From Amycolatopsis saalfeldensis (GTDB taxonomy: Bacteria > Actinomycetota > Actinomycetes > Mycobacteriales > Pseudonocardiaceae), in contig NZ_FOEF01000002.1 in NCBI RefSeq assembly GCF_900110575.1, positions 558,001-622,000 of the forward strand: a DNA stretch of 64,000 nt. Direction: 5' to 3'. The notes below the pieces were generated by a model, which worked only from the letters and a program-made list of their open reading frames with translations, did no database searches and had not been told where the DNA came from. The position numbers and the translations under genes are program-made. Of the stretch, positions 14,904 to 24,417 are shown one piece after another (within the stretch, counting starts at the first letter, position 1; every line of letters starts with the position of its first letter).

Positions 14904-16316
14904 TCAGCTGCCGGCACTCCCGGTGGCCGGGGTGGCCCGGGCGGCCACGTCCGGCGAGGTGACCCGCGCCGTCGAACCCGGGCCGGAACGACGGCCGGGC
15001 TGCTTCAGGAACAGGGTCAGCAGCGCGGACAGCAAGGCGATGCAGCCTGCGAGGATGTACGCGCCGGTGTAGCCCCAAGCGGTGATCACGCCCGCGGCCA
15101 AACCACCGCCGCCGACGCCGCCGATCAGCTTGGCGCTGTAGACGAGGCCGTAGTTCGTCGCGTTGTGGTTCTCGCCGAAGTAGTCCGGCACGAGCGCGGC
15201 GAACAGCGGGTAGAACGCGCCGCTGCCGAAGCCGGTCAGCACCGCGAACACCATGAACCAGAACAGGCTGTGCGCGTTGCCCGACCACATCACGCCGAAC
15301 TGCGCCACGGCCGCGATCACCAGCACCCAGAACAGGGTGGCCTTGCGGCCGATCCGGTCCGAGGCCCAGCCGACCAGGCCGCGCCCGACGCCGTTCACCA
15401 CCGCCAGGATGCCCGCCGAGGAGGCGGCCACGAACGCGCCGAAATTGCTCTCCTTGGCGAAGTCCACCTGGAAGTTGATGCCGAACAGCGAAACGCCGCC
15501 GATCACGATCAGGCACACCCACATCAGCGGGAGCATGCCGGTCCGGATCGCCTCCATCGGCGTGAACTGCTTCACCGCGGGCGGGTTCTTCGCCAGGCCC
15601 TTGGCATTGCCGACGGCCTTGCCCTTGAGCCACGCGATCGGGTCGACCTCGGCCGGCCACCAGTTCTTCGGCGGGTCCTTGAACAGGAATCCGCAGATCC
15701 CGACCACCAGCAGCATGTACAGCCCGATGGCGTCGAGCGTGACCGTCACGTTCTCATGGCCGAGGAACGCGCTGAACAGGTAGATGAACGGCACCGCGCC
15801 GTAAGCGAAGCCGCCGTTCACGAAACCGGTGCGGGCGCCGCGCTTCTCCGGGTACCACTTGCCGACCATGTTGATGCAGGTCGCGTACACCAGCCCGGCG
15901 CCGGTCCCGCCGAGCACGGAATACCCGATGAACGCGATCACCAGGTTCCCGCTGTGCGCGATGGTGAAATAGCCGATCCCGCTCAGGACCGCGCCGACGA
16001 GCATGGCGGTCTTGGCCGAGACGATGTTCTTCTCGCGCAGCCGCCCGGCGGGGAAGGCGACCCCCGCCTGGAAGACGGCCCAGATGCTGGCCAGCCAGAA
16101 CGCGTCCGACAGGGACCAGCCGTATTTCTCTTCGAGTGTTCCCTCGACGGCTCCCCAGCCGTACTCGAACACACTGACCGCCATCATGGCGATCCAGGGC
16201 AACCAGACCATGAAACTGCGTGAGCGCCCCAGGATGTCGCGGGGACTCTCACCGATCCGGTAGACCCGGCCGTTGTCGTCGATGATCTCCTGGTAAGGCG
16301 GTTGGGCTGCGGTCAT
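14904..16316 (-). CDS. oxlT: MFS oxalate/formate antiporter-like transporter
   Basis: 470 residues, twelve predicted membrane helices with a hydrophilic N-terminus (residues 1-30) and a basic, disordered C-terminal tail after 440. The OFA-family hallmarks are strong: GYSVLGGTGAGLVYATC in the N-half, the loop WYPEKRGARTGF, and NYGLVYSAKLIGG in helix 11. The YSAK lysine matches the oxalate-binding Lys355 of Oxalobacter OxlT. It would exchange a dicarboxylate for a monocarboxylate across the plasma membrane. It lies 106 bases downstream of the ThDP-frc-acs operon on the same strand. A second member of the family is at 37804. Substrate is inferred from context. Confidence 0.85.
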   Translation of the reverse strand: MTAAQPPYQEIIDDNGRVYRIGESPRDILGRSRSFMVWLPWIAMMAVSVFEYGWGAVEGTLEEKYGWSLSDAFWLASIWAVFQAGVAFPAGRLREKNIVSAKTAMLVGAVLSGIGYFTIAHSGNLVIAFIGYSVLGGTGAGLVYATCINMVGKWYPEKRGARTGFVNGGFAYGAVPFIYLFSAFLGHENVTVTLDAIGLYMLLVVGICGFLFKDPPKNWWPAEVDPIAWLKGKAVGNAKGLAKNPPAVKQFTPMEAIRTGMLPLMWVCLIVIGGVSLFGINFQVDFAKESNFGAFVAASSAGILAVVNGVGRGLVGWASDRIGRKATLFWVLVIAAVAQFGVMWSGNAHSLFWFMVFAVLTGFGSGAFYPLFAALVPDYFGENHNATNYGLVYSAKLIGGVGGGGLAAGVITAWGYTGAYILAGCIALLSALLTLFLKQPGRRSGPGSTARVTSPDVAARATPATGSAGS

Positions 16317-16422
16317 GAGAGTTCTCTTTCGTCACCGTTGACTTCGGTTCCCTCTTCGTAGCGCGGCGTGCGGTGGATCTTCGTCCTTTCCCTCGGGTGA
16401 GGCCAGCCCCTGTGGAGTTTTT

Positions 16423-18558
16423 TCAGAGCCGGCCCGCGGACCTGGCCCAGCGGTACTTGGCGCCGAGCACGGCCACCGGCTTTTCGGTCGTGTACGGGTA
16501 GGCGACGATCCCGTTGGCGTACAGGTGGTCGCTCGCCTCCTCGACCTCGACGTCGCCGGAAAGCGAAGCCACCACGGGCTTGTGGATGCCCTTCCGGCGG
16601 AATTCCTCGACGACGTCGACCACCAGCTCGGCGAAGACCATCGGCGGTGTGACGATGGTGTGCCAGTAGCCGAGGATCAGGGAGTGGACGCGCTCGTCGG
16701 ACAGGCCGAGCGCGATGGTGTTGCGGTAGGTCGACGGCGGCTCGCCGCCGGTGATGTCCACCGGGTTGCCGGCCGCGCCGAACGGCGGGATGAACTTGCG
16801 GAACGCCTCGTCGAGGTCGCCGGGGATCTCCATCAGCGACAGGCCGTTGTCCACACAGGCGTCCGACAGCAGCACGCCCGAGCCGCCGGCGCCGGTGATG
16901 ATCACGACGTTCTCGCCCTTGGGCGTGGGCAAAAGCGGAATGCCGCGGGCGTACTCGAGCATGTCGTTCAGCCCGGGCGCCCGGATCACCCCGCTCTGGC
17001 GCAGGATGTCGTCGTAGACCTTGTCGTCGCCGGCCAATGCGCCGGTGTGCGAGCTGGCCGCCTTCGCGCCCTGCGAGGTGCGGCCGGCCTTGAGCACCAC
17101 CACCGGCTTCTTCAGCGAGACCCGCTTGGCTGTCTCGGCGAACGAGCGGCCGTCCTTGAGGTCTTCCAGGTGCATGGCGATCAGCTGGGTGTTGTCGTCC
17201 TGCTCGAAGAAGGTGAGCAGGTCGTCCTCGTCGATGTCGGCCTTGTTGCCCACGCCGACGATCGAGGACACGCCCATCTTCGCCGACCGGCTGAAGCCCA
17301 GGATCGCCATGCCGATGCCGCCGCTCTGCGAGGAGAGCGCGACCCCGCCCTTGACGTCGTACGGCGTGCAGAAGGTCGCCGAAAGGTTCTCCGGCGTGTA
17401 GTAGTAGCCGTAGATGTTGGGCCCGAGGACGCGCACGCCGTGTTTGCGCGCGATCGCCACGACCTCGTCCTGCAGCGCGATGTTGCCGGTTTCGCCGAAG
17501 CCGGACGGGATCAGGATCGCCCCGGCGACGCCCTTCGCGCCCGCTTCCTCCAGCGCGGCGGGCACGAACTTCGCCGGGATGGCGAACACCGCCACGTCGA
17601 TCTCGCCGGGCACGTCGGCGATGCTGGCGTAGGCCTTGCGGTCCAGGATCTCGCTCGCCTTGGGGTTGATCGGGTGGATCTCGCCCGCGTAGCCGCCGTT
17701 GACGAGGTTCTTCATCACCGAATTGCCGATCTTCCCGGCCTCGGCGGAGGCGCCGATCACCGCGATGGCGGACGGCTTCATGATCCGGGTCATCGACGCC
17801 AGGATCTCCTCCTGGGTGAACCGCAGCGGCTCCTTCGCCGCCTCCGGGTCGACCAGGATCCGGACGTCGACGGCGGTCGCGCCGGACGCCGTGGCCAGCA
17901 CCGGGTTGAGGTCGACCTCGGCCAGCTGCGGGAAGTCGGTGACCAGCTGCCCGAGCCGGTGGATGATCCCGGCCAGCGCGGCCTTGTCCACCGCCTCGGC
18001 GCCGCGGACCCCGTTGAGGATCTCCGCCGCGGCGATCCCGTCCACCATGGACAGTGCCTCTTCGGTGCTGGTCGGGGCCAGCCGGAAGGTGACGTCCTTG
18101 AGCACCTCCACCAGTACGCCGCCGAGGCCGAAGGCGACGACCTTGCCGAAGGTCTGGTCGCTGACCGAGCCGATGATCACCTCCTGCCCGGAGGTCAGCA
18201 TCTGCTGTACCTGGACGCCGAGGATCTGCGCGTTCGCGTTGTAGGCCTTGGCATTCGCGAGGATGGTGGCGAAGCCTTCGGCCACCTCCTCGACGCTGCG
18301 CAGGCCGACGAGCACACCGCCGGCCTCGGTCTTGTGCAGGATGTCCGGCGACACGATCTTCAGCACCACCGGCAGGCCGATCTCCTCGGCCTGGGCGACC
18401 GCTTCGGCCGCGGTGGCGGCGAGCCGTTCCTGCGGGGTGGCGATCCCGTAGGCCTCGCAGACCGCCCGGCCCTCGGGCGCGGTGAGCGAACTGCGTCCCT
18501 CCGCCGCGGCCCTGGCGAGGATCTTTTCGACCGCGGCGCGGTCGGTTCCCGTGGTCAT
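16423..18558 (-). CDS. ADP-forming acyl-CoA synthetase (ACD-type, ATP-grasp plus CoA-binding domains)
   Basis: 711 residues. Domain order is ATP-grasp first (about 10-235; LPVVLKIVSPDILHKTEAGG, with the His that relays phosphate) and then the CoA-binding and ligase domains (about 258-690; SAIAVIGASAEAGKIGNSVM, GPNIYGYYYTP, and the catalytic His in ASSHTGALAGDD). Family: acyl-CoA + ADP + Pi to acid + CoA + ATP, reversible. It is the last gene of the ThDP lyase-frc operon, 13 bases after frc. It may conserve the thioester energy of formyl-CoA or activate the incoming acid. The partner acid is not determined by sequence. Confidence 0.85.
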   Translation of the reverse strand: MTTGTDRAAVEKILARAAAEGRSSLTAPEGRAVCEAYGIATPQERLAATAAEAVAQAEEIGLPVVLKIVSPDILHKTEAGGVLVGLRSVEEVAEGFATILANAKAYNANAQILGVQVQQMLTSGQEVIIGSVSDQTFGKVVAFGLGGVLVEVLKDVTFRLAPTSTEEALSMVDGIAAAEILNGVRGAEAVDKAALAGIIHRLGQLVTDFPQLAEVDLNPVLATASGATAVDVRILVDPEAAKEPLRFTQEEILASMTRIMKPSAIAVIGASAEAGKIGNSVMKNLVNGGYAGEIHPINPKASEILDRKAYASIADVPGEIDVAVFAIPAKFVPAALEEAGAKGVAGAILIPSGFGETGNIALQDEVVAIARKHGVRVLGPNIYGYYYTPENLSATFCTPYDVKGGVALSSQSGGIGMAILGFSRSAKMGVSSIVGVGNKADIDEDDLLTFFEQDDNTQLIAMHLEDLKDGRSFAETAKRVSLKKPVVVLKAGRTSQGAKAASSHTGALAGDDKVYDDILRQSGVIRAPGLNDMLEYARGIPLLPTPKGENVVIITGAGGSGVLLSDACVDNGLSLMEIPGDLDEAFRKFIPPFGAAGNPVDITGGEPPSTYRNTIALGLSDERVHSLILGYWHTIVTPPMVFAELVVDVVEEFRRKGIHKPVVASLSGDVEVEEASDHLYANGIVAYPYTTEKPVAVLGAKYRWARSAGRL

Positions 18559-18571
18559 TCCCTGCTCTCCT

Positions 18572-19801
18572 TCAGATCACGCCTGCGGTGCGAAGCCGGT
18601 CGAGGTCCTGTGGCCCGTAGCCCAGCTCGCCGAGCACCTCGTTGTTGTGCTCGCCCAGCAGGGGCGAGCGCTCGATCTCGACCGGGGAGTCCGACAGCTT
18701 CAGCGGGCAGCCGACGGTCTTGAAGGCGCCGCGCTCCGGGTGCTGCACCTCGACCACGGTGCCCAGCTCGGCCAGCGTCTCGTCCTCGATCAGCTCCTGG
18801 GTGGACAGGATCGGGCCGCACGGGATGTTGTGCGCGTTGAGCCGTTCCATCACCTCCCATTTGGTGTGCTGCTCGGTCCACTGCTCGACCAGCGCGAACA
18901 CCTTGTCCAGTTTGGACAGACGGGACTCCGGGGTGGCCCACTCCGGGTCTTCGGCCAGCTCGGGCTGGCCGATCAGCTCCGTGATCGGCGCCCAGCCGAC
19001 GGGCTGGATGATCACGTAGATGTAGTCGTTGGGGCCGCCGGGCGCGCAGCGCACCGCCCAGCCGGGCTGGCCGCCGCCCGAGGCGTTGCCCGACCGCGGC
19101 ACCTCGTCGCTGAACACCTCGTTCGGGTACTCCCCCAGCGGGCCGTGCGCCAGGCGCTGCTGGTCGCGCAGCTTCACCCGGCACAGGTTCAGCACGGCGT
19201 CCTGCATCGCGACCTGCACCCGCTGGCCACGGCCGGTGTTCGTGCGCTGGTACAGCGCCGCCAGGATCGCGGCCACCAGGTGGATGCCGGTGCCCGAGTC
19301 GCCGATCTGCGCGCCGGTCGCCGTCGGCGGGCCCTCCTCGAAACCGGTGGTGCTCATCGACCCGCCCATGGCCTGCGCGATCACCTCGTAGGCCTTGAAG
19401 TCGGCGTACCGGCCCGGGCCGAAGCCCTTGATCGAGGCGTAGACCAGCTTTTCGTTGATCTCGTGCAGCTTCTCCCACGGGAAGCCGAACCGGTCGACCA
19501 CGCCGGGGCCGAAGTTCTCCACCAGCACGTCCACAGAGGACACCAGTTCGGTGAAGAGCTTCTTGCCCTCCTCACTCTTCATGTTCAGCGTGATGCTGCG
19601 CTTGTTCGCGTTCAGCATCGTGAAGTAGAGACTGTCCACCCCGGGCAGGTCGCGCAGCTGCCCGCGGGTGATGTCGCCGCGGCCCGGCGTCTCGAGCTTG
19701 ATGACGTCCGCGCCGAGCCAGGCGAGGATCTGGGTCGACGACGGTCCTGATTGGACGTGGGTCATGTCGAGGACGCGGACGCCCTCAAGTGCCTTTCCCA
19801 T
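18572..19801 (-). CDS. frc: formyl-CoA:oxalate CoA-transferase (family III)
   Basis: 409 residues, the usual length. Similarity to Oxalobacter Frc is high along the chain: [30 protein letters not shown], the catalytic Asp168 in [13 protein letters not shown], and [19 protein letters not shown]. The flexible glycine loop reads [11 protein letters not shown]; Oxalobacter has four glycines where this has Ser-Gly-Gly-Gly. It transfers CoA from formyl-CoA (or possibly succinyl-CoA or acetyl-CoA) to oxalate, giving oxalyl-CoA. It lies 12 bases after the ThDP lyase gene and 13 before the acyl-CoA synthetase. This is the best evidence that the operon handles oxalate. Confidence 0.9.
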   Translation of the reverse strand: MGKALEGVRVLDMTHVQSGPSSTQILAWLGADVIKLETPGRGDITRGQLRDLPGVDSLYFTMLNANKRSITLNMKSEEGKKLFTELVSSVDVLVENFGPGVVDRFGFPWEKLHEINEKLVYASIKGFGPGRYADFKAYEVIAQAMGGSMSTTGFEEGPPTATGAQIGDSGTGIHLVAAILAALYQRTNTGRGQRVQVAMQDAVLNLCRVKLRDQQRLAHGPLGEYPNEVFSDEVPRSGNASGGGQPGWAVRCAPGGPNDYIYVIIQPVGWAPITELIGQPELAEDPEWATPESRLSKLDKVFALVEQWTEQHTKWEVMERLNAHNIPCGPILSTQELIEDETLAELGTVVEVQHPERGAFKTVGCPLKLSDSPVEIERSPLLGEHNNEVLGELGYGPQDLDRLRTAGVI

Positions 19802-19813
19802 TTCGGCCTCCGA

Positions 19814-21550
19814 CTACTTGTACATCGTCTGGTTCATGGTCCCGGGGGCGTAGGCGTCCGGGTCGACCCAGACGTTGATCAGCGAGGGCTTGCCCGACTC
19901 GCGGGCCCGCTGCAGCGCCGGCGCGATGTCCGCGGGGTCGCGGACCTCCTCGCCGTAGCCGCCGAGCATCCGGGCGAACTCGTCGTAGCGGACGTCGCCC
20001 AGGGTGTTGCCGATGCGCTCGCGGGCCACGCCGTACTTCTGCGCCTGGCCGTAGCGGATCTGGTTCATCGAGGAGTTGTTGCCGACGATCCCGACGAACG
20101 GCAGGTTGAACCGCACCAGCGTCTCGAAGTCCCAGCCGGTGAGGGAGAAGGCGCCGTCGCCGAACAGCGCGACGACCTCCTTGTCCGGGCGGGCGTGCTT
20201 GGCCGCGAGCACGAACGGGATGCCGACACCGAGCGTGCCCAGCGGGCCCGGGTCCATCCAGTGGCCCGGCGACTTCGGCTGGACGACCTGGCCGGAGAAG
20301 GTGACGATGTCGCCGCCGTCGCCGATGTAGATCGAGTCCTCGGTGAGGAACTCGTTGATCTCGTGCACCAGCCGGTACGGGTGGATCGGGTTCGCGTCGG
20401 AATGCTGCTGCGGCAGGCGCTTCTGCTTCGCCTTCTCCTCCACCGCGCGAAGTTCCTCCAGCCACGGCTTGCGCGCCACCGCACCGGTGTCCACACGTCC
20501 GGAAGCGGCCTGCGAGACGGCGGCGAGGACCTGTCCGGCGTCGCCCACGATGCCCAGGTCGATGTCGCGGTTCTTGCCGACGGTGCGGTAGTCGAGGTCG
20601 ATCTGCACCACCGTGGCGTCCGGCGAAAGCCGCTTGCCGTACCCCATCCGGAAGTCGAACGGGGTGCCGACGATGACGATCACGTCGGCGTTGTCGAAGG
20701 CGTACCGGCGCGAAAGCTGGAAGTGGTGCGGGTCGCCCGGCGCCAGGGTGCCGCGGCCGGCGCCGTTCATGTACGCGGGGATGTTCAGCGAGCGCACCAG
20801 TTCGGTGGCCGGCTCCGTCGCCCGCGTGGTCCAGACCTGGCTGCCCAGCAGGATCGCCGGCTTCTTCGCGTGCACCAGCAGGTCCGCGAGCTTTTCGATG
20901 TCCGCCGGGTCGCCGGCACTGCGGGTGGACGCGCGGTACTGGCCCGCCGACGGGATGCGCGCGTTGGCCAGCGGTACCCGCGCGTCGAGGACGTCACGCG
21001 GGATCTCCAGGAACGACGGCCCGGGCGCGCCCGCGAACGCCTCCCGGAACGCCATCGACACCAGGTCCGCCGCCCGCGCCGTGGACGGGACGGTCGCCGC
21101 GAACTTGGTGATCGGCGTCATCATGTCCACGTGCGGGAGGTCCTGCAGTGAACCCATCTTGTGCTGCGCCAGCGCGCCCTGGCCGCCGATCAGCAGCATC
21201 GGGCTCTCGGCCCGCAGCGCGTTGGCCACGCCGGTGACCGCGTCGGTGGTGCCCGGCCCCGCGGTGACGACCGCGCAGCCGGGCTTGCCGGTGATCCGGG
21301 CGTAGCCGTCGGCGGCGTGCGCGGCGACCTGCTCGTGCCGCACGTCGATGACGTTGATGCCCTCGTCCACGCAGCCGTCGTAGATGTCGATGATGTGCCC
21401 GCCGCACAGCGTGAAGATCGTGTCGACGCCCTCGGCCTTGAGCGCCTTGGCGACCAGGTGCCCGCCGGAGATGGTGTCCGGGGCCGCCGGGGTGCCGTTC
21501 GCGGCCGCCCGGCCCTGCTCGGCGTCCTGGCCCGTGGTGGTTGGCGCCAT
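19814..21550 (-). CDS. ThDP-dependent acyl-CoA lyase in the oxc position (2-hydroxyacyl-CoA lyase-like)
   Basis: 578 residues; AGAGGAGC precedes the ATG. The PYR domain covers 28-190, with the activating Glu73 (DVRHEQVAAHAADGYAR). The central domain covers 205-350. The PP domain ends with the ThDP motif GDGAF..NN at 464-492. Both candidate reactions yield formyl-CoA: oxalyl-CoA decarboxylation (Oxc) or 2-hydroxyacyl-CoA cleavage (HACL). The position next to frc argues for Oxc. But the sequence lacks the Oxc YEE(M/L)DQ segment and instead reads GSLQDLPHVDMM (132-143), and it carries TLCGGHIIDIYDG (48-59) as in bacterial HACL-like lyases. It is first in its operon. Confidence 0.75.
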   Translation of the reverse strand: MAPTTTGQDAEQGRAAANGTPAAPDTISGGHLVAKALKAEGVDTIFTLCGGHIIDIYDGCVDEGINVIDVRHEQVAAHAADGYARITGKPGCAVVTAGPGTTDAVTGVANALRAESPMLLIGGQGALAQHKMGSLQDLPHVDMMTPITKFAATVPSTARAADLVSMAFREAFAGAPGPSFLEIPRDVLDARVPLANARIPSAGQYRASTRSAGDPADIEKLADLLVHAKKPAILLGSQVWTTRATEPATELVRSLNIPAYMNGAGRGTLAPGDPHHFQLSRRYAFDNADVIVIVGTPFDFRMGYGKRLSPDATVVQIDLDYRTVGKNRDIDLGIVGDAGQVLAAVSQAASGRVDTGAVARKPWLEELRAVEEKAKQKRLPQQHSDANPIHPYRLVHEINEFLTEDSIYIGDGGDIVTFSGQVVQPKSPGHWMDPGPLGTLGVGIPFVLAAKHARPDKEVVALFGDGAFSLTGWDFETLVRFNLPFVGIVGNNSSMNQIRYGQAQKYGVARERIGNTLGDVRYDEFARMLGGYGEEVRDPADIAPALQRARESGKPSLINVWVDPDAYAPGTMNQTMYK

Positions 21551-21684
21551 GGCTCAGCTCCTCTGCTGCTCTCGCGCCGGACCTCTCTGATCCGCGCGCT
21601 CGTTCCGGTGTGCTCGTCCGTCCGCGGCCCGGCGTGAGGGCCATCCCTCCAGGTCAGCGGCACCTTCGGGACAAACTGTAGATT

Positions 21685-21697
21685 GCATACCGTATGC
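21685..21697. promoter_or_regulatory. perfect 13-bp operator candidate between the ThDP lyase and sucC operons
   Basis: GCATAC-C-GTATGC is a perfect inverted repeat in the 288-base divergent promoter region, 135 bases from the ThDP lyase start and 142 from sucC. It is the most symmetric copy of the GYATRCNGTATSS motif. Binding here could control both operons. Nothing else in the region looks like a gene. Confidence 0.65.
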
Positions 21698-21838
21698 GGT
21701 AGGCATTAGGATTACTCTCAGAGTCGCCCGCTGTCCAGGGCTATCCGCAGGTTTTTCCCGGCCCGGGCACCCGGATTCGCGCACTGGCGAGGCCGGTCCC
21801 GGCGCGGAGCACCCCCAGCCGAAGCAGAAAGGAATCCG

Positions 21839-23017
21839 ATGGATCTTTTCGAGCACGAGGCGCGCGAGCTGTTCGAGGCCCGCGGCGTACCGGTCCCCCG
21901 CGGCCGGGTCGCCGCGAGCCCCGAAGAAGCCCGCGCCGCCGCCGTCGAGATCGGCGGCACCGTGGTGGTCAAGGCGCAGGTGAAGACCGGCGGCCGGGGC
22001 AAGGCCGGCGGGGTCAAGCTCGCCGCCCGGCCCGACGACGCCGAGCAGGTCGCCGAGGACATCCTCGGCATGGACATCAAGGGCCACACCGTGCACCAGG
22101 TCCTGGTCACCGAGGCGAGCGAAATCGCCGAGGAGTACTACGCGTCCTTCCTGCTGGACCGCGCGAACCGCACGTTCCTGGCGATGGCCTCGGTCGAGGG
22201 CGGCATGGAGATCGAGGAGGTGGCCGCCACCAAGCCCGACGCGCTGGCCAAGGTCCCGATCGACGCGCTCACCGGCGTCGACGCGGAAAAGGCGCGCGAG
22301 ATCGTGGCCGCCGCCCGGTTCCCGGCCGAGGTCGCCGACGGCGTCGCGGAGGCGCTGATCCGGCTGTGGGAGGTCTTCGTCGCCGAGGACGCCACCCTGG
22401 TCGAGGTGAACCCGCTGGTGCGCACCAAAAGCGGCGAGATCGTCGCGCTCGACGGCAAGGTCACCCTCGACGAGAACGCCGCCTTCCGCCACCCCGGGCA
22501 CGCCGCGTTCACCGACCCGGCGGCCGGCGACCCGCTGGAGCGCCAGGCCCACGAGCAGGGCCTCAACTACGTCAAGCTCGACGGCGACATCGGCGTGATC
22601 GGCAACGGCGCGGGGCTGGTGATGTCCACATTGGACGTCGTCGCGGACGCCGCGGCCGAAGCCGGCGCGGTGGGCCCGGCGAACTTCCTCGACATCGGCG
22701 GCGGCGCCTCGGCCGAGATCATGTCGGCCGGGCTCGGCGTGATCCTCGGCGACCCGGGCGTGCGCAGCGTGTTCGTGAACGTGTTCGGCGGCATCACCGC
22801 GTGCGACGCGGTGGCCGACGGCATCGTCAAGGCGCTCGCCTTGCTCGGCGACCGCGCCACCAAACCGCTGGTCGTCCGGCTCGACGGCAACAACGTCGCC
22901 GAGGGCCGGCGGATCCTCGCCGAGGCGGCCCACCCGCTCGTCACCGTCGTGGCCACGATGGACGACGCCGCCCGTACCGCGGCCGAGCTGGCCGCCGTCG
23001 TCACCCCGGAGGCCTGA
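21839..23017 (+). CDS. sucC: succinyl-CoA synthetase beta subunit (ADP/GDP-forming ligase)
   Basis: 392 residues, ATP-grasp fold plus C-terminal ligase domain. Visible motifs: [18 protein letters not shown] (nucleotide loop, residues 41-58), [21 protein letters not shown] (Mg and base contacts), and [13 protein letters not shown] then [12 protein letters not shown] (subunit interface). RBS AGAAAGGAA. With SucD it interconverts succinate, CoA and ATP with succinyl-CoA. Actinomycetes normally carry the TCA sucCD elsewhere, so this copy beside frc may supply or recycle the acyl-CoA donor for a CoA-transferase. A single genomic copy cannot be excluded from this window. Confidence 0.88.
   Translation: MDLFEHEARELFEARGVPVPRGRVAASPEEARAAAVEIGGTVVVKAQVKTGGRGKAGGVKLAARPDDAEQVAEDILGMDIKGHTVHQVLVTEASEIAEEYYASFLLDRANRTFLAMASVEGGMEIEEVAATKPDALAKVPIDALTGVDAEKAREIVAAARFPAEVADGVAEALIRLWEVFVAEDATLVEVNPLVRTKSGEIVALDGKVTLDENAAFRHPGHAAFTDPAAGDPLERQAHEQGLNYVKLDGDIGVIGNGAGLVMSTLDVVADAAAEAGAVGPANFLDIGGGASAEIMSAGLGVILGDPGVRSVFVNVFGGITACDAVADGIVKALALLGDRATKPLVVRLDGNNVAEGRRILAEAAHPLVTVVATMDDAARTAAELAAVVTPEA
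22624..22636. repeat. iterated palindrome GTCCACANNGGAC (one of eight exact copies)
   Basis: GTCCACATTGGAC inside sucC forces the unusual codons ACA and TTG. Exact copies, counting both strands, start at 48, 857, 3033, 19529, 22624, 24733, 25993 and 33140. Near copies (one base different) are at 1314, 12552, 29890 and 55932. They fall in genes of both directions and in intergenic DNA, so this is a dispersed motif and not part of one gene. Confidence 0.65.
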
Positions 23018-23018
23018 G

Positions 23019-23903
23019 ATGGCAATCTTCCTGGACAGCAACAGCCGCATCATCGTGTCGGGCATGACCGGCGCCGAGGGCACGAAGCACACGAAGCGGA
23101 TGCTCGACGCCGGCACGAACGTCGTCGGCGGCGTCAACCCGCGCAAGGCCGGGCAGTCCGTGGCCATCGGCGGGCGCGAGCTGCCGGTGTTCGGCACCGT
23201 CGCGGACGCGATGGCCGCGACCGGCGCGGACGTGGTGGTGCTGTTCGTGCCCCCGCCGTTCGTCAAGGACGCGGTGATCGAGGCCGTCGACGCCGAAATC
23301 GGGCTGGCCGTGGTGATCACCGAGGGCGTGCCTGTGCACGATTCCGCGGTGTTCTGGGCGCACGCCGTGACCCGCGGCGGCAAGACCCGGATCATCGGGC
23401 CCAACTGCCCCGGGCTGATCTCCCCCGGGCTGTCCGGCGCCGGGATCATCCCCGCCGACATCACCGGGCCCGGCCGGATCGGGCTGGTGTCGAAGTCCGG
23501 CACGCTGACCTACCAGCTCATGCACGAGCTGCGCGACCTCGGCTTCTCCAGCTGCATCGGCATCGGCGGCGACCCGGTGATCGGGACGACGCACATCGAC
23601 GCCGTCGAAGCCTTCGAGAAGGACCCCGACACCGACGTGATCGTGCTGATCGGCGAGATCGGCGGAGACGCCGAAGAGCGCGCCGCCGCGTACGTGCGTG
23701 ACAACGTCAGCAAGCCCGTCGTCGGCTACGTCGCGGGATTCACCGCGCCCGAAGGCAAGACCATGGGCCACGCGGGCGCGATCGTCTCCGGTTCGGCGGG
23801 CACGGCGGCCGCGAAGCAGGCGGCGCTGGAGGCCGCGGGCATCCGGGTCGGGCGGACGCCGAGTGAAACCGCGCGGCTGGTCCGCGAAGTGCTGGCCGGC
23901 TGA
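23019..23903 (+). CDS. sucD: succinyl-CoA synthetase alpha subunit
   Basis: 294 residues. CoA-binding Rossmann domain at the N-terminus ([20 protein letters not shown]), [13 protein letters not shown] in the middle, and the phosphorylated catalytic His in [17 protein letters not shown] (about residue 249). It starts one base after sucC stops, so the two are co-translated as a heteromer. It acts in the cytoplasm. Carbonic anhydrase, moeA and two lysR genes follow on the same strand with short gaps, which makes one long operon likely. Confidence 0.9.
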   Translation: MAIFLDSNSRIIVSGMTGAEGTKHTKRMLDAGTNVVGGVNPRKAGQSVAIGGRELPVFGTVADAMAATGADVVVLFVPPPFVKDAVIEAVDAEIGLAVVITEGVPVHDSAVFWAHAVTRGGKTRIIGPNCPGLISPGLSGAGIIPADITGPGRIGLVSKSGTLTYQLMHELRDLGFSSCIGIGGDPVIGTTHIDAVEAFEKDPDTDVIVLIGEIGGDAEERAAAYVRDNVSKPVVGYVAGFTAPEGKTMGHAGAIVSGSAGTAAAKQAALEAAGIRVGRTPSETARLVREVLAG

Positions 23904-23905
23904 CC

Positions 23906-24406
23906 GTGGGCGAAATCGACGAGCTGGTCGCCCACGCGCGCGGCTACCACCACCGGCTCGACCACACCCGGCTCGTGCGGCGGCCGCGGCGGCGGGTCGC
24001 GGTGATCGCCTGCATGGACGCGCGCATCAGCGTCTACCGGCTGCTCGGCCTCGAGGAGGGCGACGCGCACGTGATCCGCAACGCCGGCGGCGCCGTCACC
24101 GACGACGCCATCCGGTCGCTCGCGGTCAGCCAGCGGCTGCTCGGCACGCGGGAGGTGATCCTCGTCCACCACGAGGACTGCGGCATGCGAACCTTCACCG
24201 ACACCGAGTTCGCCCGGCAGGTCGAGGCGGGCACCGGGATCCGGCCGCCCTGGTCGGCCGAGTCGTTCGCCGATCCGGCGCAGGACGTCCGGCAGTGCCT
24301 GCGGCGGGTGCGGTCCAGCCCGTTCCTGCCGCACACCGCTTCGGTGCGCGGGTTCGTCTACGACGAGCGGACCGGGGCGATGACGGAAGTCGACGGCAGA
24401 GTTTGA
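23906..24406 (+). CDS. beta-class carbonic anhydrase
   Basis: 166 residues from a GTG two bases after the sucD stop. The zinc site is complete: CMDARI (Cys and the Asp-Arg dyad, residues 36-41) and HHEDCGM (His and Cys, near 88-92). It interconverts CO2 and bicarbonate. In this operon CO2 is made by formate dehydrogenase, the lyase and Gcl, so the enzyme could handle that release. The lack of a separate ribosome-binding site suggests translational coupling to sucD. Confidence 0.88.
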   Translation: MGEIDELVAHARGYHHRLDHTRLVRRPRRRVAVIACMDARISVYRLLGLEEGDAHVIRNAGGAVTDDAIRSLAVSQRLLGTREVILVHHEDCGMRTFTDTEFARQVEAGTGIRPPWSAESFADPAQDVRQCLRRVRSSPFLPHTASVRGFVYDERTGAMTEVDGRV

Positions 24407-24417
24407 GGAGGCCACGG

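Noticed and set aside
14904..18558. Composite transposon or genomic island boundaries around the oxalate block
   Set aside because: No transposase, integrase, tRNA gene, direct repeats or change in base composition was seen at either side.
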